From contig CAVSAU010000017.1 of the NCBI GenBank assembly GCA_963726065.1, forward strand, positions 116,519 through 180,518: a stretch of 64,000 nucleotides of DNA. Direction: 5' to 3'. The number at the start of each line of letters is the position of its first letter. Within the stretch, counting starts at the first letter, position 1. Both the position numbers and the translations under genes were made by a program. The notes below the pieces were generated by a model, which saw nothing but the letters and a program-made list of their open reading frames with translations, searched no databases and was not told the origin of the DNA. Below, piece by piece: positions 20,413 through 29,393 of this stretch. This DNA comes from Neomesorhizobium sp963726065. GTDB lineage: Bacteria > Pseudomonadota > Alphaproteobacteria > Rhizobiales > Rhizobiaceae.

Positions 20413-21699
20413 CTATCCGACACTCAAGACGCGACCGTGCAGGCTGAAGAGAGGTTCAAAAATCCATTTCCACAGAGGCCAGCTGTCGAGAAGAATATCG
20501 GCTTCTACCGCCATGCCTGCCTGCAGCGGCTCGGGCTGGCCATAGGCTGTCACGTGCCGTTTTGCCGGCTGGACGGTTACACGGTAAAGGCCACCGGCAC
20601 CCGCAGGTTCTCCAGACGCGACTGGTGCTGCTTCGACCTCGCCGGGACGAATGGTGACCCGGGATATCTTCGTGACGGTGCCCGGATGTTGGCCAAACCT
20701 CTGATAGGGAAATGCTGCGTAGCGCAGCAGGACCCTCGCGCCAACCTTGACGAAACCGATGGCGCTGCTCGGGACCGAGAAATGAATCTCCAGGTTTCCA
20801 TCGGACGGCACGATCGCAAGCAATGGCGTACCGGCGGCGACGAGCTGACCCTGCTGAACCAGGATTCCTGTTACCGCACCGTCGCGTGGGGCTCTTACCT
20901 GAATTCCGCGCCTTGCCTCGCCTTGCGTCAGTTGAACATCGATTTCGGCAATCCGCCTATGCAGTTCGCTTATTGCCGACGCGCTGCGGCCGTCGCTGCT
21001 TTCCAGTTTTGCCCTGACTTCGATCATGCGTTGATCGAGCTGCGTTCGTTGTCGCCGCAAGCTGCCGAGGGCATCCCTTGTCTGCATAAAGTTCTGCTGG
21101 CGAATCTCGAATTCGCGCTGGACCGTGATGCCCTTCTCGGCAAGCTTCTGGTGTTTTTCCATCAGGGATTTGAGCACATCGACGTATTCGCCCGTATCCG
21201 CAATTTGTTTGTCGGCTTCGCCAATTTCGCGAAGCAGAGCCCGCTCCTGTTCCAGAAGCTCAGCCTTTTCAATCGCAGTCAGCGAGCCACGCCGGTTAAT
21301 CTCTGCGAGCAATTCAGCTTGCTGGACGCGCAGCTGCGCAATCACACCCGCTTCTGTTTCCCCAAGCACGGTGGTGCTGTCCATGCCGAGCGTGTAGAGC
21401 AGATCGCCCTGTCGAACGGTGGTGCCGTCAATTGTCGCCATGTCGAGCACTCGGCCCGACTGTGGCGCAAACACCCGGGCAACACCGGCGCTCGGCATAA
21501 TTGTTCCAGCAACGCGAACCCGGCGTGTGTACTCGCCTAAAACCACGAATGCGGCAATCGTCGCGACGGCCATCACGCCCATTCCGCTCACAATGAGAAC
21601 TGACAATGGCTGCAGCAACTGCGGTCGGCCGAGCCAACTGGCGCGCCGCTGCGCGAACACCTCTCGACGAAAAAGGGGGGAAGACAACCCGTCAACCAT
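20413..21699 (-). CDS. HlyD-family periplasmic adaptor, bacteriocin-export type
   Basis: Membrane-fusion protein of 428 aa: cytoplasmic N-terminus, one membrane helix at about residues 33-56, a lipoyl half-motif (VFAPQSGRVLDMATIDGTTV), a long coiled-coil region (about 120-270), the second half-motif (VRAPRDGAVTGILVQQGQLV) and a beta-barrel domain. It would link an inner-membrane ABC exporter to an outer-membrane channel. This form (short N-terminus, PLFRREV) is usual next to C39-peptidase ABC exporters of double-glycine-leader peptides. No exporter ATPase is in this window. The genes upstream encode an exported protein and a double-glycine-leader protein. Intact. Confidence 0.85.
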   Translation of the reverse strand: MVDGLSSPLFRREVFAQRRASWLGRPQLLQPLSVLIVSGMGVMAVATIAAFVVLGEYTRRVRVAGTIMPSAGVARVFAPQSGRVLDMATIDGTTVRQGDLLYTLGMDSTTVLGETEAGVIAQLRVQQAELLAEINRRGSLTAIEKAELLEQERALLREIGEADKQIADTGEYVDVLKSLMEKHQKLAEKGITVQREFEIRQQNFMQTRDALGSLRRQRTQLDQRMIEVRAKLESSDGRSASAISELHRRIAEIDVQLTQGEARRGIQVRAPRDGAVTGILVQQGQLVAAGTPLLAIVPSDGNLEIHFSVPSSAIGFVKVGARVLLRYAAFPYQRFGQHPGTVTKISRVTIRPGEVEAAPVASGEPAGAGGLYRVTVQPAKRHVTAYGQPEPLQAGMAVEADILLDSWPLWKWIFEPLFSLHGRVLSVG

Positions 21700-21761
21700 G
21701 CGAGACGGTGATCATGACGCAACGATCGCAGGACGCACGAGGTCAACCTTGAACACCGCCT

Positions 21762-22704
21762 TCAGCATTTTCTCATGAAAAGCTCGTTGTAGGCCGGGTT
21801 CTCCATGATCTTTTTTGCTCGATCCACGAGATAATTGAAGTGCTTGGAGATGTAATCCTCATATAGGCCGAGCTTGCTTTCGGGGTTGTACCTATCAACG
21901 CCAGGACCATACAGCGTCAAAAGCAACATAATGTCGTAAAGGCAGAGATTTTGGGGTGAAGTTTCCGTGAGATGCTTCCTATATCGAGGCTCGACGCCAA
22001 CGTCTCCCTCGGTTGCGCCTTCCACTTCATCCACATAGAGGACAGGCTCTTCAATAATAGAAACAGGTCTATCTACGACTTCCTTATCAGTTGATAAAAC
22101 TATTATCTGAAATAGCTCCTGCTGTGTCGCATTGTTTGCAATAAAACTGTCATAAATTGTTTCATTGCGATCAAATTGATTCACTGCAGCATACGCAAAA
22201 ATATTGGTGTTATGATTAATAACGATTTTTGCATAACCATACTTGTTCATTGATGAGGATTTATCTTCTGACGACGAGAATGGCTTCTTATACTCTTTGA
22301 TTCTCGCGATCGCGGCTAGATCCAGTTTTAGCGTTTCAAGGACATCAGTTTCTCCAGAGTGAAATCTTGCGTATAGCCTGGTGCCGGGAGGGCACTGCTC
22401 GACAGTGCCAACATATGTCAGGACGAATTTAAGTATCGTGTTAATAACTATGACAGAAAAGAAATCATCCAAGCGGTCCTTGGTGTATTTTGAGGGATTT
22501 CCAAAGATGCAGACGTCCGTTGACAAAGGCCACCTTGCAACGGTTTCGAACTCCGTTCCGCTGAAATCGATAAGCGACCGATTTGAAGAATTCGACATAA
22601 CGTCCACTTTCTTTTAGTTGCTCTCCTTCTGCCCGACAGATATTTGTCGAGTTAAGATAAATAATTGAAAAAGCAATAACAAGTACAACTAAAAGTCTTA
22701 CCAT
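21762..22704 (-). CDS. Exported protein of unknown function (possibly DUF2927-like), one frameshift
   Basis: ATG 22704 opens a clear Sec signal peptide (VRLLVVLVIAFSIIYLNST, cleavage after CRA). The mature part continues in another frame, entered near 22580-22600, as FETVARWPLSTDVCIFGNP through to the stop at 21762. The C-terminal segment LCLYDIMLLLTLYGP faintly recalls the DUF2927 ending, but this is weak. The stretch is AT-richer than its surroundings, suggesting transfer. It lies between the HlyD adaptor and the double-glycine-leader gene on the same strand, so a part in secretion or immunity is possible. A reading from 22607 without a signal peptide is the alternative. Confidence 0.55.
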
Positions 22705-22884
22705 AGATTTTCTCGAGCCACCTGAAGCACACGCGCCCTTCGGAGTTACGTGAAAGTTGGTTGGTCTCGACGCAGATCCAAATAGGGGTTTCCGGGCTGT
22801 CCGTGGGACGGGCAAGGCCGAAGGCTCCGGCGACAGCTCTAACCAGCCGCCCAGCATTGTTAGCCATCGAGCCGCCAAGATATT

Positions 22885-23220
22885 CTACTGGTGTCCGCCA
22901 GGCTTGAAGTCTTTGCGCTTCCATCTCACTTTTACACCTGCGGGGATGCCTACTTCAACTTCATCAGGTGTTACCGTATCCAAGAACTTCTGGGTAGCGC
23001 TCTTAAACCCCGGTTTGTCTTTCTTGCCCTCTTGTCCGCCTGGAAGCACGACGAAACCGGTAGTGGGATCGATGTTCGTCTTGGGCGATATGCTGTGCCC
23101 CGCTCCATCGCCGCCCTGCTTTGCAGGCGCGCGGTTTCCGTTGACAGTGATCGTGCCCAGCCGCGTTTCGTCGACACCGCCGACGACCAGTTTGCGTTCA
23201 TCGCTCATCAATTCGCGCAT
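22885..23220 (-). CDS. Small protein with a double-glycine (microcin V-like) secretion leader
   Basis: 111 aa. The N-terminus MRELMSDERKLVVGG fits the double-glycine leader consensus: Leu at -12, Glu at -8, Val at -4, Gly-Gly at -2/-1 before cleavage. The microcin V leader (MRTLTLNELDSVSGG) is laid out the same way. The predicted 96-aa mature part is hydrophilic, Gly/Lys/Pro-rich and has no Cys, unlike classical hydrophobic class II microcins. ATG 23220 is preferred because GAGGGGG lies just upstream; a TTG five codons earlier overlaps that SD. About 180 bp of unassigned DNA separates it from the exported protein. Secretion by the HlyD pathway is inference. Confidence 0.65.
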   Translation of the reverse strand: MRELMSDERKLVVGGVDETRLGTITVNGNRAPAKQGGDGAGHSISPKTNIDPTTGFVVLPGGQEGKKDKPGFKSATQKFLDTVTPDEVEVGIPAGVKVRWKRKDFKPGGHQ

Positions 23221-23574
23221 TTGTGTCCCCCTCAAGAAAGGTTGAATTGCAACGGTCCGACGGAATTTCTGCCCAAATAGGTCGGCGCGAACATCTAGTG
23301 ACTGTGCCTCGGGGAAGTTGCGGTCGGATCGATTTCAACAAAACTGGTGTATCCTTGTCTGCTTACAACCGCCTTGCTGATGGTTCCATCATAAGGACGG
23401 GTGAAACCTGTTGAACACCCGTAGAACTACCAATACGAGAGCGACACGTTTCTCATGAAGTGATCACCTGCTGCAGCGAAAAGGGAGGCAATTGGGTAGC
23501 CGAGAAAGAGAGAGGCGGCTCTTTCGGCCGCACAGTAAGCGAAACCCAGACTACCCGCAGCGGCACCAGGATCG

Positions 23575-24614
23575 CTAGCGAAGGCGGAATGCAATAGCCC
23601 CGCAACGCGCGCTGCCGCCGCAACATCTTCCAATCCTTGTCCCCGTGACCAGGGCCACTTGTTCAATCGAGAATCCAGCTTCGAAGAGGCGGCTCGTTCC
23701 TTCGTGCCGCAGGTCATGAAAATGAAGGTCGTGTATGCCCAGGTCACCGCACCCTCGCCGGAAGGCGGTGCCGACTGACCTGTGATTGAATGGGAAAATT
23801 CGATCATCGTCGTTGCTGCGCATTGCCTGCTGCTCAATGATGGTCCACGCGTCGTAACCGGTCGCTGCGAACAGCGGTATGCGCTGATTGTTGACGCTCT
23901 TGTTGCGCGGGTCTTTCCGGTCACGGATGAGAAGCATCCGCGTGCGAGTTTCCAAATCGGACCAACGTGCCTTGCAGATTTCCTCCTGGCGCATCGCGGT
24001 TGCGACGGCGAAACGTATGATCTGGCTAACTGGCGCCATCTGACGAGGATTTGAATCGAAGTGAGCGATCAGTCTGTCGAGCTCATCCTGGGTCGGCCGC
24101 CTGTCACGCTGATTTCCTTTCCCAATGAGGCCGAGCCTCTTTAGGGCGATACGCGCGAGATCAACCGGTTCGACTTGACGGGCAGTCCGTGCACCGCAGC
24201 GGCGTGAGCCAGAATGAGTTTTACAAAGCCGATGTCGATACCGAGAGTCATTGGTCCGGCACCTTGGGCGGCTCGATCCCGACCGAAGCGAATGAGCCGT
24301 TCGCGATCGAGTGCAGAAATGTTGCACTTCCCAAGATGCCTTTGCAGCATATCGAGGGCTGCGGCCTTGGAGCGGCGAGGGGACTTGCCTACATCGCACA
24401 TGTCGTCGATATGAAGGTCGATGAGTTCGCCGAAGGTTTTCAGGCGCGCTATGCGGGACTTGGTCGGCGTCTCGCCGCGATCGACTTGGCGCTCGGTTTC
24501 GGTTGCCCAGCGCCGTGCGTCGTCTCGGCGCAGGAAGGTCTCGCTGACGTAGCGACCTTTGCGACGGACTTGGACACGCCAGGAACCGGACGAGAGTTTA
24601 GTGTAGGTGGCCAT
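23575..24614 (-). pseudogene. Tyrosine-type integrase, frameshifted and apparently lacking its tyrosine
   Basis: N-terminal arm-binding and SAM-like domains (MATYTKLSSGSWRVQVRRKG, then TFGELIDLHIDD) and a catalytic domain with the first Arg in TAMRQEEICKARW, the HDLRHEGTSRLFEAG box and VTGHKDW after correction. The frame changes near 24170 and near 23637. After the last shift the expected MLxRYT reads MLRRQRAL, so the nucleophilic Tyr is not visible. It is divergent from dusA with about 115 bp between, the position typical of dusA-specific integrases. Probably inactive, though sequence error could account for part of this. Confidence 0.75.
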
Positions 24615-24729
24615 TTTTTCGTGTGCGCTCCGTGTGCACTGAGAGATCGAAACGTGGCGAAAAGGGTCGTATTCTGGCGTAAATTCGCGTGCACTCGGCA
24701 GGTTCTAACGATTTGATGTTAAAGAAAAA

Positions 24730-25730
24730 ATGCTGAAAAATCAAGATCATAGACTGGCCGTGGCGCCCATGATGGACTGGACCGACCGCCATTGCCGGTT
24801 CTTCCATCGCCAGCTCACGCGGCGTGCGCTGCTTTACACCGAGATGGTAGTGGCCGATGCCATCATCCATGGCGCCCGCGAGCGGCTGCTTGGTTTCGAC
24901 GCCGCCGAGCATCCGGTGGCGTTGCAGCTTGGCGGCTCCGATCCGGCCAAGCTTGCCGAGGCCGCGCGCATCGGCGAGGCGTTCGGCTATGACGAGATCA
25001 ATCTGAACGTCGGCTGCCCGTCCGACCGCGTGCAGTCCGGCACGTTCGGCGCCTGCCTGATGCAGACGCCGGACCTTGTCGCCGAAGGTGTGGCGGCGAT
25101 GAAGGCTGTCGTTGGCAAAAATCCCGGTAACCGTCAAATGCCGTATCGGCGTCGACGACCAGGATCCCGAGGTCGCGCTCGACGAACTTTCGGGCAAGGT
25201 TTTCGCGGCGGGCGCGGATGCCCTCTGGGTGCATGCGCGCAAGGCCTGGCTGGAAGGCCTATCGCCAAAGGAAAATCGCGACATCCCGCCGCTCGACTAC
25301 GATCGGGTCTATCGGCTTAAGAATAAAAATCCAAACCGCTTCATAGGGATAAACGGCGGCATTCAAACCCTTGATGAGGCAGTTGCGCATTTTCGCCACA
25401 CCGATGGCGCGATGCTCGGGCGTGCTGCCTACCACACGCCCGGCATCCTTGCGCAGGCCGATTCCCGCCTTTATGGCGAACCGGCCGAGCCGGTCGATTT
25501 TGCCGGTGTGATCGAAGTCGATGGCCGCATACGCGGCGCGGCACATCGAGCAGGGCGGACGGCTTGCCCATGTCACCCGCCATATGGTGGGGCTGTTCCA
25601 CGGTCTGCCTGGGGCCCGTCGTTACCGGCAGATACTCTCGACCGACGCATCGCGGCCCGGCGCCGGACCGGAAGTCCTGCATGCCGCCTTCGCAACGGTC
25701 GACCTGTCTTCTCTTCGCGCCGCCGCCTGA
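24730..25730 (+). CDS. dusA: tRNA-dihydrouridine synthase DusA, two frameshifts
   Basis: FMN enzyme reducing uridines in the tRNA D-loop; about 333 aa if repaired. Visible: VAPMMDWTDRHCRFFHR, NLNVGCPSDRVQ with the catalytic Cys, VTVKCRIGVDDQD, ALWVHARKAWL and INGGIQTLDEA. The frame changes near 25118 (just before VTVKCRIG) and near 25520; the last part GLFHGLPGARRYRQIL ends at 25730. The 5' end of dusA is a known attachment site for genomic islands, which fits the integrase just upstream. Confidence 0.88.
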
Positions 25731-25815
25731 CTTTTGCTGGATAGATTTCGGGCTCGTTGCGGTCAGTCCCGGGCTGCACGATTGCTGCTTGCGAATCGGA
25801 TAAGTATCCACTTAT

Positions 25816-26139
25816 ATGTTTGGTATGATGGAATTGGAAATCTTTCGAGCGCTTGCCGATCCGACACGCCGCGCGGTGTTTGAGAGCCTGGCGACGGGCG
25901 AGAAAAGCGTTGGCGAGCTGAAGTCGGGTTTCGATATCTCGCAGCCGGCCGTGTCGCAGCATCTGGCCGCCTTGCGCAGGGCCGGGCTTGTGGAGGAGCG
26001 GCGCGAGGGCCGTCACGCTTTCTATTCCATCAGCCCGACGGGTTTGCAGCCGCTGGCCGGCTGGGTCGATCGCTACCGCAGCTTCTGGCCGGCGAAGATC
26101 GACAAGCTGAAGGATGTTCTGAAGGAGATGGACCAATGA
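25816..26139 (+). CDS. ArsR-family winged-helix regulator
   Basis: 107 aa with an ArsR helix-turn-helix (LADPTRRAVFESL, then DISQPAVSQHLAALRRAGLV) and the wing EERREGRHAFYSI. No metal-binding CxC is present. This is the type that controls AHSA1-domain partners: it overlaps the next gene by ATGA, and such ArsR-SRPBCC pairs are common. Probably autoregulatory; signal unknown. Confidence 0.88.
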   Translation: MFGMMELEIFRALADPTRRAVFESLATGEKSVGELKSGFDISQPAVSQHLAALRRAGLVEERREGRHAFYSISPTGLQPLAGWVDRYRSFWPAKIDKLKDVLKEMDQ

Positions 26140-26579
26140 CCGACGTTGAAACGACGGTGAAGGCTCCCGCGCAAGAGCAGGAGATCGCCTTCGAATACGA
26201 GCTTCCCGAGGCTCCCGAAAAGGTCTGGCGGGCGCTCACCGTGCCGGAACTCGTCGCGGCATGGTTGATGCCCAACGATATCAAGCCGGAGCAGGGCGCG
26301 CGCTTCACATTCAGCGGCAGGCCGAGCGAGGGCGGTGAGGTCGAATGCGAAGTGCTCGACATCGAGCCGCAACGGCTGATCCGCTATTCCTGGCGCGACG
26401 AAGACCAGCGCCGCAATTTGCTCGATTCCACCGTCACTTTCGAACTGGCCCGCACCGAAGCTGGCGGCACGCATCTGCGTATCGTGCACAGCGTTCTGCC
26501 GCGCGTCGAAATCGGCATGCCGGTGCTGATGTCGGCTGCCAATTCGAACCGTCCAACCATGATGCGACGCGCCGCATGA
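26136..26579 (+). CDS. SRPBCC / AHSA1-domain protein
   Basis: 147 aa with the Activator-of-Hsp90 homology 1 (START-like) fold: FEYELPEAPEKVWRALTVPE, then PQRLIRYSWRDED and TVTFELARTEAGGTHL. These helix-grip proteins bind hydrophobic ligands; the specific role is unknown. Translationally coupled to the ArsR gene. It ends 25 nt before clpP. Confidence 0.83.
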   Translation: MTDVETTVKAPAQEQEIAFEYELPEAPEKVWRALTVPELVAAWLMPNDIKPEQGARFTFSGRPSEGGEVECEVLDIEPQRLIRYSWRDEDQRRNLLDSTVTFELARTEAGGTHLRIVHSVLPRVEIGMPVLMSAANSNRPTMMRRAA

Positions 26580-26604
26580 GCGGTTCGAGCCAGGAGATAT
26601 TCCG

Positions 26605-27270
26605 ATGAACAATCTTGTCCCGATGGTGATCGAGCAGTCGAGCCGCGGCGAGCGGTCCTTCGACATCTTCTCGCGTCTTCTGCGCGAGCGCATCATCTTC
26701 CTGAACGGCCCTATCGACGACAACGTCTCGGCACTGGTCTGCGCGCAACTGCTGTCGCTGGAATCGGATAACCCGAAGAAGGAAATCGCGCTCTACATCA
26801 ATTCGCCGGGCGGCGTGGTCACCAGTGGCTTCGCCATCTACGACACGATGCAGTACATATCGAGCCCGATCTCGACGGTGTGCATGGGCACGGCGCGCTC
26901 AATGGCGTCGTTCCTGTTGATGGCCGGTACGCCGGGTCTCCGCATCGCGCTGCCAAATTCCGACGTGGTGCTGCACCAGCCGCTGGGCGGGTTCCAGGGT
27001 CAGGCTTCCGACATAACACGACACGCCGACAACGTCGCCAGGACCAAGCGGCGGATGATCGAGCTTTACGCCCGGCATTGCGGCCAGACGCTCGAGGAAG
27101 TCGAGAGGGTGCTCGACCGCGATTATTTCATGAGCGCCGAGGAGGCGCGCGACTGGGGCATCGTCGACCACATCTACGAGCGCCGCGACATCAACGCTCC
27201 GCTGGCGCTGCCGGCTGGCGGAATGCCAGGACTGGCGGCTCCTGGTGTGCCCGACAGGATCGGCAACTAA
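26605..27270 (+). CDS. clpP: ClpP-family ATP-dependent protease subunit, probable paralogue
   Basis: 221 aa. The triad Ser99 (CMGTARSMAS), His124 (VVLHQPLGG) and Asp173 (DRDYFMSAEEA) keeps exactly the E. coli ClpP spacing (25 and 49 residues). The neighbourhood of the Ser differs from the usual GQAASMG, having Arg before the Ser. It is not beside clpX, and Rhizobiales carry several ClpP copies, so this is probably a secondary ClpP. It forms proteolytic rings with ClpA or ClpX. Its stop overlaps the convergent protease gene by 3 nt. Confidence 0.88.
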   Translation: MNNLVPMVIEQSSRGERSFDIFSRLLRERIIFLNGPIDDNVSALVCAQLLSLESDNPKKEIALYINSPGGVVTSGFAIYDTMQYISSPISTVCMGTARSMASFLLMAGTPGLRIALPNSDVVLHQPLGGFQGQASDITRHADNVARTKRRMIELYARHCGQTLEEVERVLDRDYFMSAEEARDWGIVDHIYERRDINAPLALPAGGMPGLAAPGVPDRIGN

Positions 27271-27971
27271 TCGCGCAAGATCATCCTGTCGCCGCGCACG
27301 TCGAAGCCGGAAAGCGTGCCGATGAAGTTCATGCCGAGCAGCGTCTGGTCGAGTGCATTGCTTTCGGCAACCAGCATCGGCACGCGGCGGCGCACAATGG
27401 CGCCGATGGAAACCTCGTCGGCGGTCACCTGCGCGGCGCGCGCCATGCCGTTGGCCGTCGAGACCAAAATGGTGAAGCTGAGCTTCGAGGTGTCGAAGCC
27501 GGCGCGCCGCGCGTCAGCGGCAGTCAGCACTGTCGAGGTGGCGCCGGTGTCGACCAGCACGTTTATAGCTGCGCCGTTGATGACGGCGCGCGTGCCGAAA
27601 TGGCCGTTCGAAAGCTTGTCCAGCATGACGGTATGGTTGCCGTCGCTGTCGGTGATAGACAACGGGCTGCCGGGAACCAGCCCGGCGGTGACGCGGCTGG
27701 CGAAATCCTGCAATTCGTAGCGATACTGGTAGCCGGCGATGAACACCAGGATCAAAAGCATCCACAGCGCCAGGCTGCGGGCGACGTAGCCGAAACGCAT
27801 GCCCGACCCCAGGATGCCGGCGGCCACGACGGCCCCCCATACGCCGAGATAGAGCGTCTGGCCGAAGGCATCGTTGCTCATGCCGAAGGTCTCGCCGCTG
27901 GAATCGTTGACGATCAGCAGGATCAGCCCGCCGCCCAGCACCGCAATAATGATCCAGAGAGACCGACCCAT
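27267..27971 (-). CDS. Membrane-anchored retropepsin-like aspartic protease (TIGR02281 type)
   Basis: 234 aa with two or three N-terminal membrane helices (about residues 4-20, 42-58 and 66-82) and a C-terminal clan AA aspartic protease domain with the single active-site motif VLVDTGATSTVL. Such proteins work as dimers, one DTG per subunit, with the catalytic domain outside the membrane. ATG 27971 is chosen; the longer open frame has no support. It lies 2 nt behind the DUF1289 gene, as usual in alphaproteobacteria. Confidence 0.85.
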   Translation of the reverse strand: MGRSLWIIIAVLGGGLILLIVNDSSGETFGMSNDAFGQTLYLGVWGAVVAAGILGSGMRFGYVARSLALWMLLILVFIAGYQYRYELQDFASRVTAGLVPGSPLSITDSDGNHTVMLDKLSNGHFGTRAVINGAAINVLVDTGATSTVLTAADARRAGFDTSKLSFTILVSTANGMARAAQVTADEVSIGAIVRRRVPMLVAESNALDQTLLGMNFIGTLSGFDVRGDRMILRD

Positions 27972-27973
27972 CG

Positions 27974-28201
27974 CTAGCCGGCACGTTCGCGCGCCATGCG
28001 GGTGCGGCGCGTTTCCCGGCGCGGCTTGCGCTCGACCGTCTCCAGCCGCGCCGGCAGCGATGCCATCACCTCGCGGCGCATTTCTGGCGTCATGCCGATC
28101 CAGCCGGCGATCTCGTCGCGTGTGCGGCCGCACCCGAAACAATAGCCGGTCTTCATGTCGACGGAGCAGACAAGGATGCAGGGTGATTCGATAGCGGTCA
28201 T
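27974..28201 (-). CDS. DUF1289 Cys-rich small protein
   Basis: 75 aa from ATG 28201 (82 from ATG 28222). The segment SPCILVCSVDMKTGYCFGCG carries four Cys in the DUF1289 pattern, which suggests a metal or Fe-S site, followed by GRTRDEIAGW. The Arg-rich tail is typical. It is co-directional with the retropepsin-like gene. Function unknown. Confidence 0.85.
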   Translation of the reverse strand: MTAIESPCILVCSVDMKTGYCFGCGRTRDEIAGWIGMTPEMRREVMASLPARLETVERKPRRETRRTRMARERAG

Positions 28202-28397
28202 GGCGATCCCGTTTTCGCTCATCCCACATGGTGCAGCGGCAAAGCCAATGCAAGCCCCCTCGAATCCGCCGGGAAAAGCCGCGTCTGCGCCACACGATTT
28301 TCAAGCCTATCTGATTGTGTGCAGCGACAAGCGCGTCTATGCGCAACAATATGGTTTGAATTATCCGCGCCGAGGCGCCGGCACAGGTGGACAGCAG

Positions 28398-29393
28398 ATG
28401 ACAAGCGGCCTCCCATTCGACGATTTTCGCAATCTGCTGGCCCGCCTCGACGGGCCGAACGAGGAAGCGGCGGCGCGGGTCCGCGATCTTTACGCGCGAA
28501 CCGGCAAGCCGAAGGGCTCGCTCGGGCGCCTGGAGGATATCGCCGAGTGGCTGGCGGCATGGACCGGCAAGGCGCCGCCGGTGGTCAGCCGGCCGCTGGT
28601 GGCGATCTTTGCCGGCAACCACGGCATCGCCCGCCACGACATCTCGCCGCGCTCGACCGCGACCACCGCCCAGATGGTCGAACTCACCGCGGCTGGTGGC
28701 GCTGCGATCAACCAGTTCTGCATCGCTTCGGATCTCGGTCTGAAAGTGTTCGACCTGGCGCTCGACCTGCCCACCGCCGACATCACCGAGGATTCAGCGC
28801 TCGATGAGCGCAGCTGCGCCGCCACGATGGCGTTCGGCATGGAGGCGGTCGCCGGCAACATCGATCTGCTTTGCATTGGCGATCTCGGTGTCGGCAATAC
28901 GACCGTTGCGGCGGCGTTGTTCGCGGCGCTGCTTGGCGGCAACGGCGCCGAATGGGTCGGGTCCGGCTCCGGCGCCGACAACACGATGGTGGAGCGCAAG
29001 GCGGCGGTCGTCGACCGCGCTCTGGCGTTGCATGCAAACCACCTGAAAGACCCGCTGGAAGCGCTGCGCCGCGTCGGCGGCCGTGAATTCGCGGCGATCG
29101 CCGGCGCCATTCTTGCGGCGCGCATGCAGAACGTGCCGGTGGTTCTCGACGGTTTCGCTACGACGGCTGCCGCAGCGGTGCTTCACGCAGCAAATCCGGC
29201 AGCACTCGACCATTGCGTTCTGGCGCATCTTTCGGCCGAGCCCGGCCATGTCCGCGCCGCCGAACGGCTCGGCCTGCGCCCCATCCTCGACCTCAAGCTG
29301 CATCACGGCGAGGGCACGGGAGCAGCCCTTGCCGCCGGCATCGTAAAGGCGGCGGCGCTGTCACTGTCAGGCATGTCCGCAGCCATCCGCTAG
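28398..29393 (+). CDS. cobT: Nicotinate-nucleotide-dimethylbenzimidazole phosphoribosyltransferase (CobT)
   Basis: 331 aa. It activates 5,6-dimethylbenzimidazole for the lower ligand of cobalamin. Motifs: GSLGRLEDIAEWLAA, FAGNHGIARHDIS, GDLGVGNTTVAAAL, GFATTAAAAVLHA and LKLHHGEGTGAALA with the probable catalytic Glu. The start is ATG 28398; the frame is open upstream without support. No cobS neighbour and no B12 box is seen in the 175 bp upstream. It converges on the histidine kinase with overlapping stops. Confidence 0.93.
   Translation: MTSGLPFDDFRNLLARLDGPNEEAAARVRDLYARTGKPKGSLGRLEDIAEWLAAWTGKAPPVVSRPLVAIFAGNHGIARHDISPRSTATTAQMVELTAAGGAAINQFCIASDLGLKVFDLALDLPTADITEDSALDERSCAATMAFGMEAVAGNIDLLCIGDLGVGNTTVAAALFAALLGGNGAEWVGSGSGADNTMVERKAAVVDRALALHANHLKDPLEALRRVGGREFAAIAGAILAARMQNVPVVLDGFATTAAAAVLHAANPAALDHCVLAHLSAEPGHVRAAERLGLRPILDLKLHHGEGTGAALAAGIVKAAALSLSGMSAAIR

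Noticed and set aside
20395..20460. Left attachment site as a copy of the dusA 5' end
   Set aside because: I compared the first 60 bp of dusA by eye with this junction and the rest of the insert and found no convincing repeat.
20437..21540. A 367-aa open frame opposite the HlyD gene
   Set aside because: Complement shadow; the HlyD frame has clear domains.
22652..22924. A 90-aa minus-strand frame between the GG-leader gene and the exported protein
   Set aside because: Overlaps both neighbours, weak ribosome site, no family; it could be part of a frame-broken gene, but I cannot support it.
28223..28397. Cobalamin riboswitch upstream of cobT
   Set aside because: No B12-box-like sequence or stem set could be seen in the 175 bp available.
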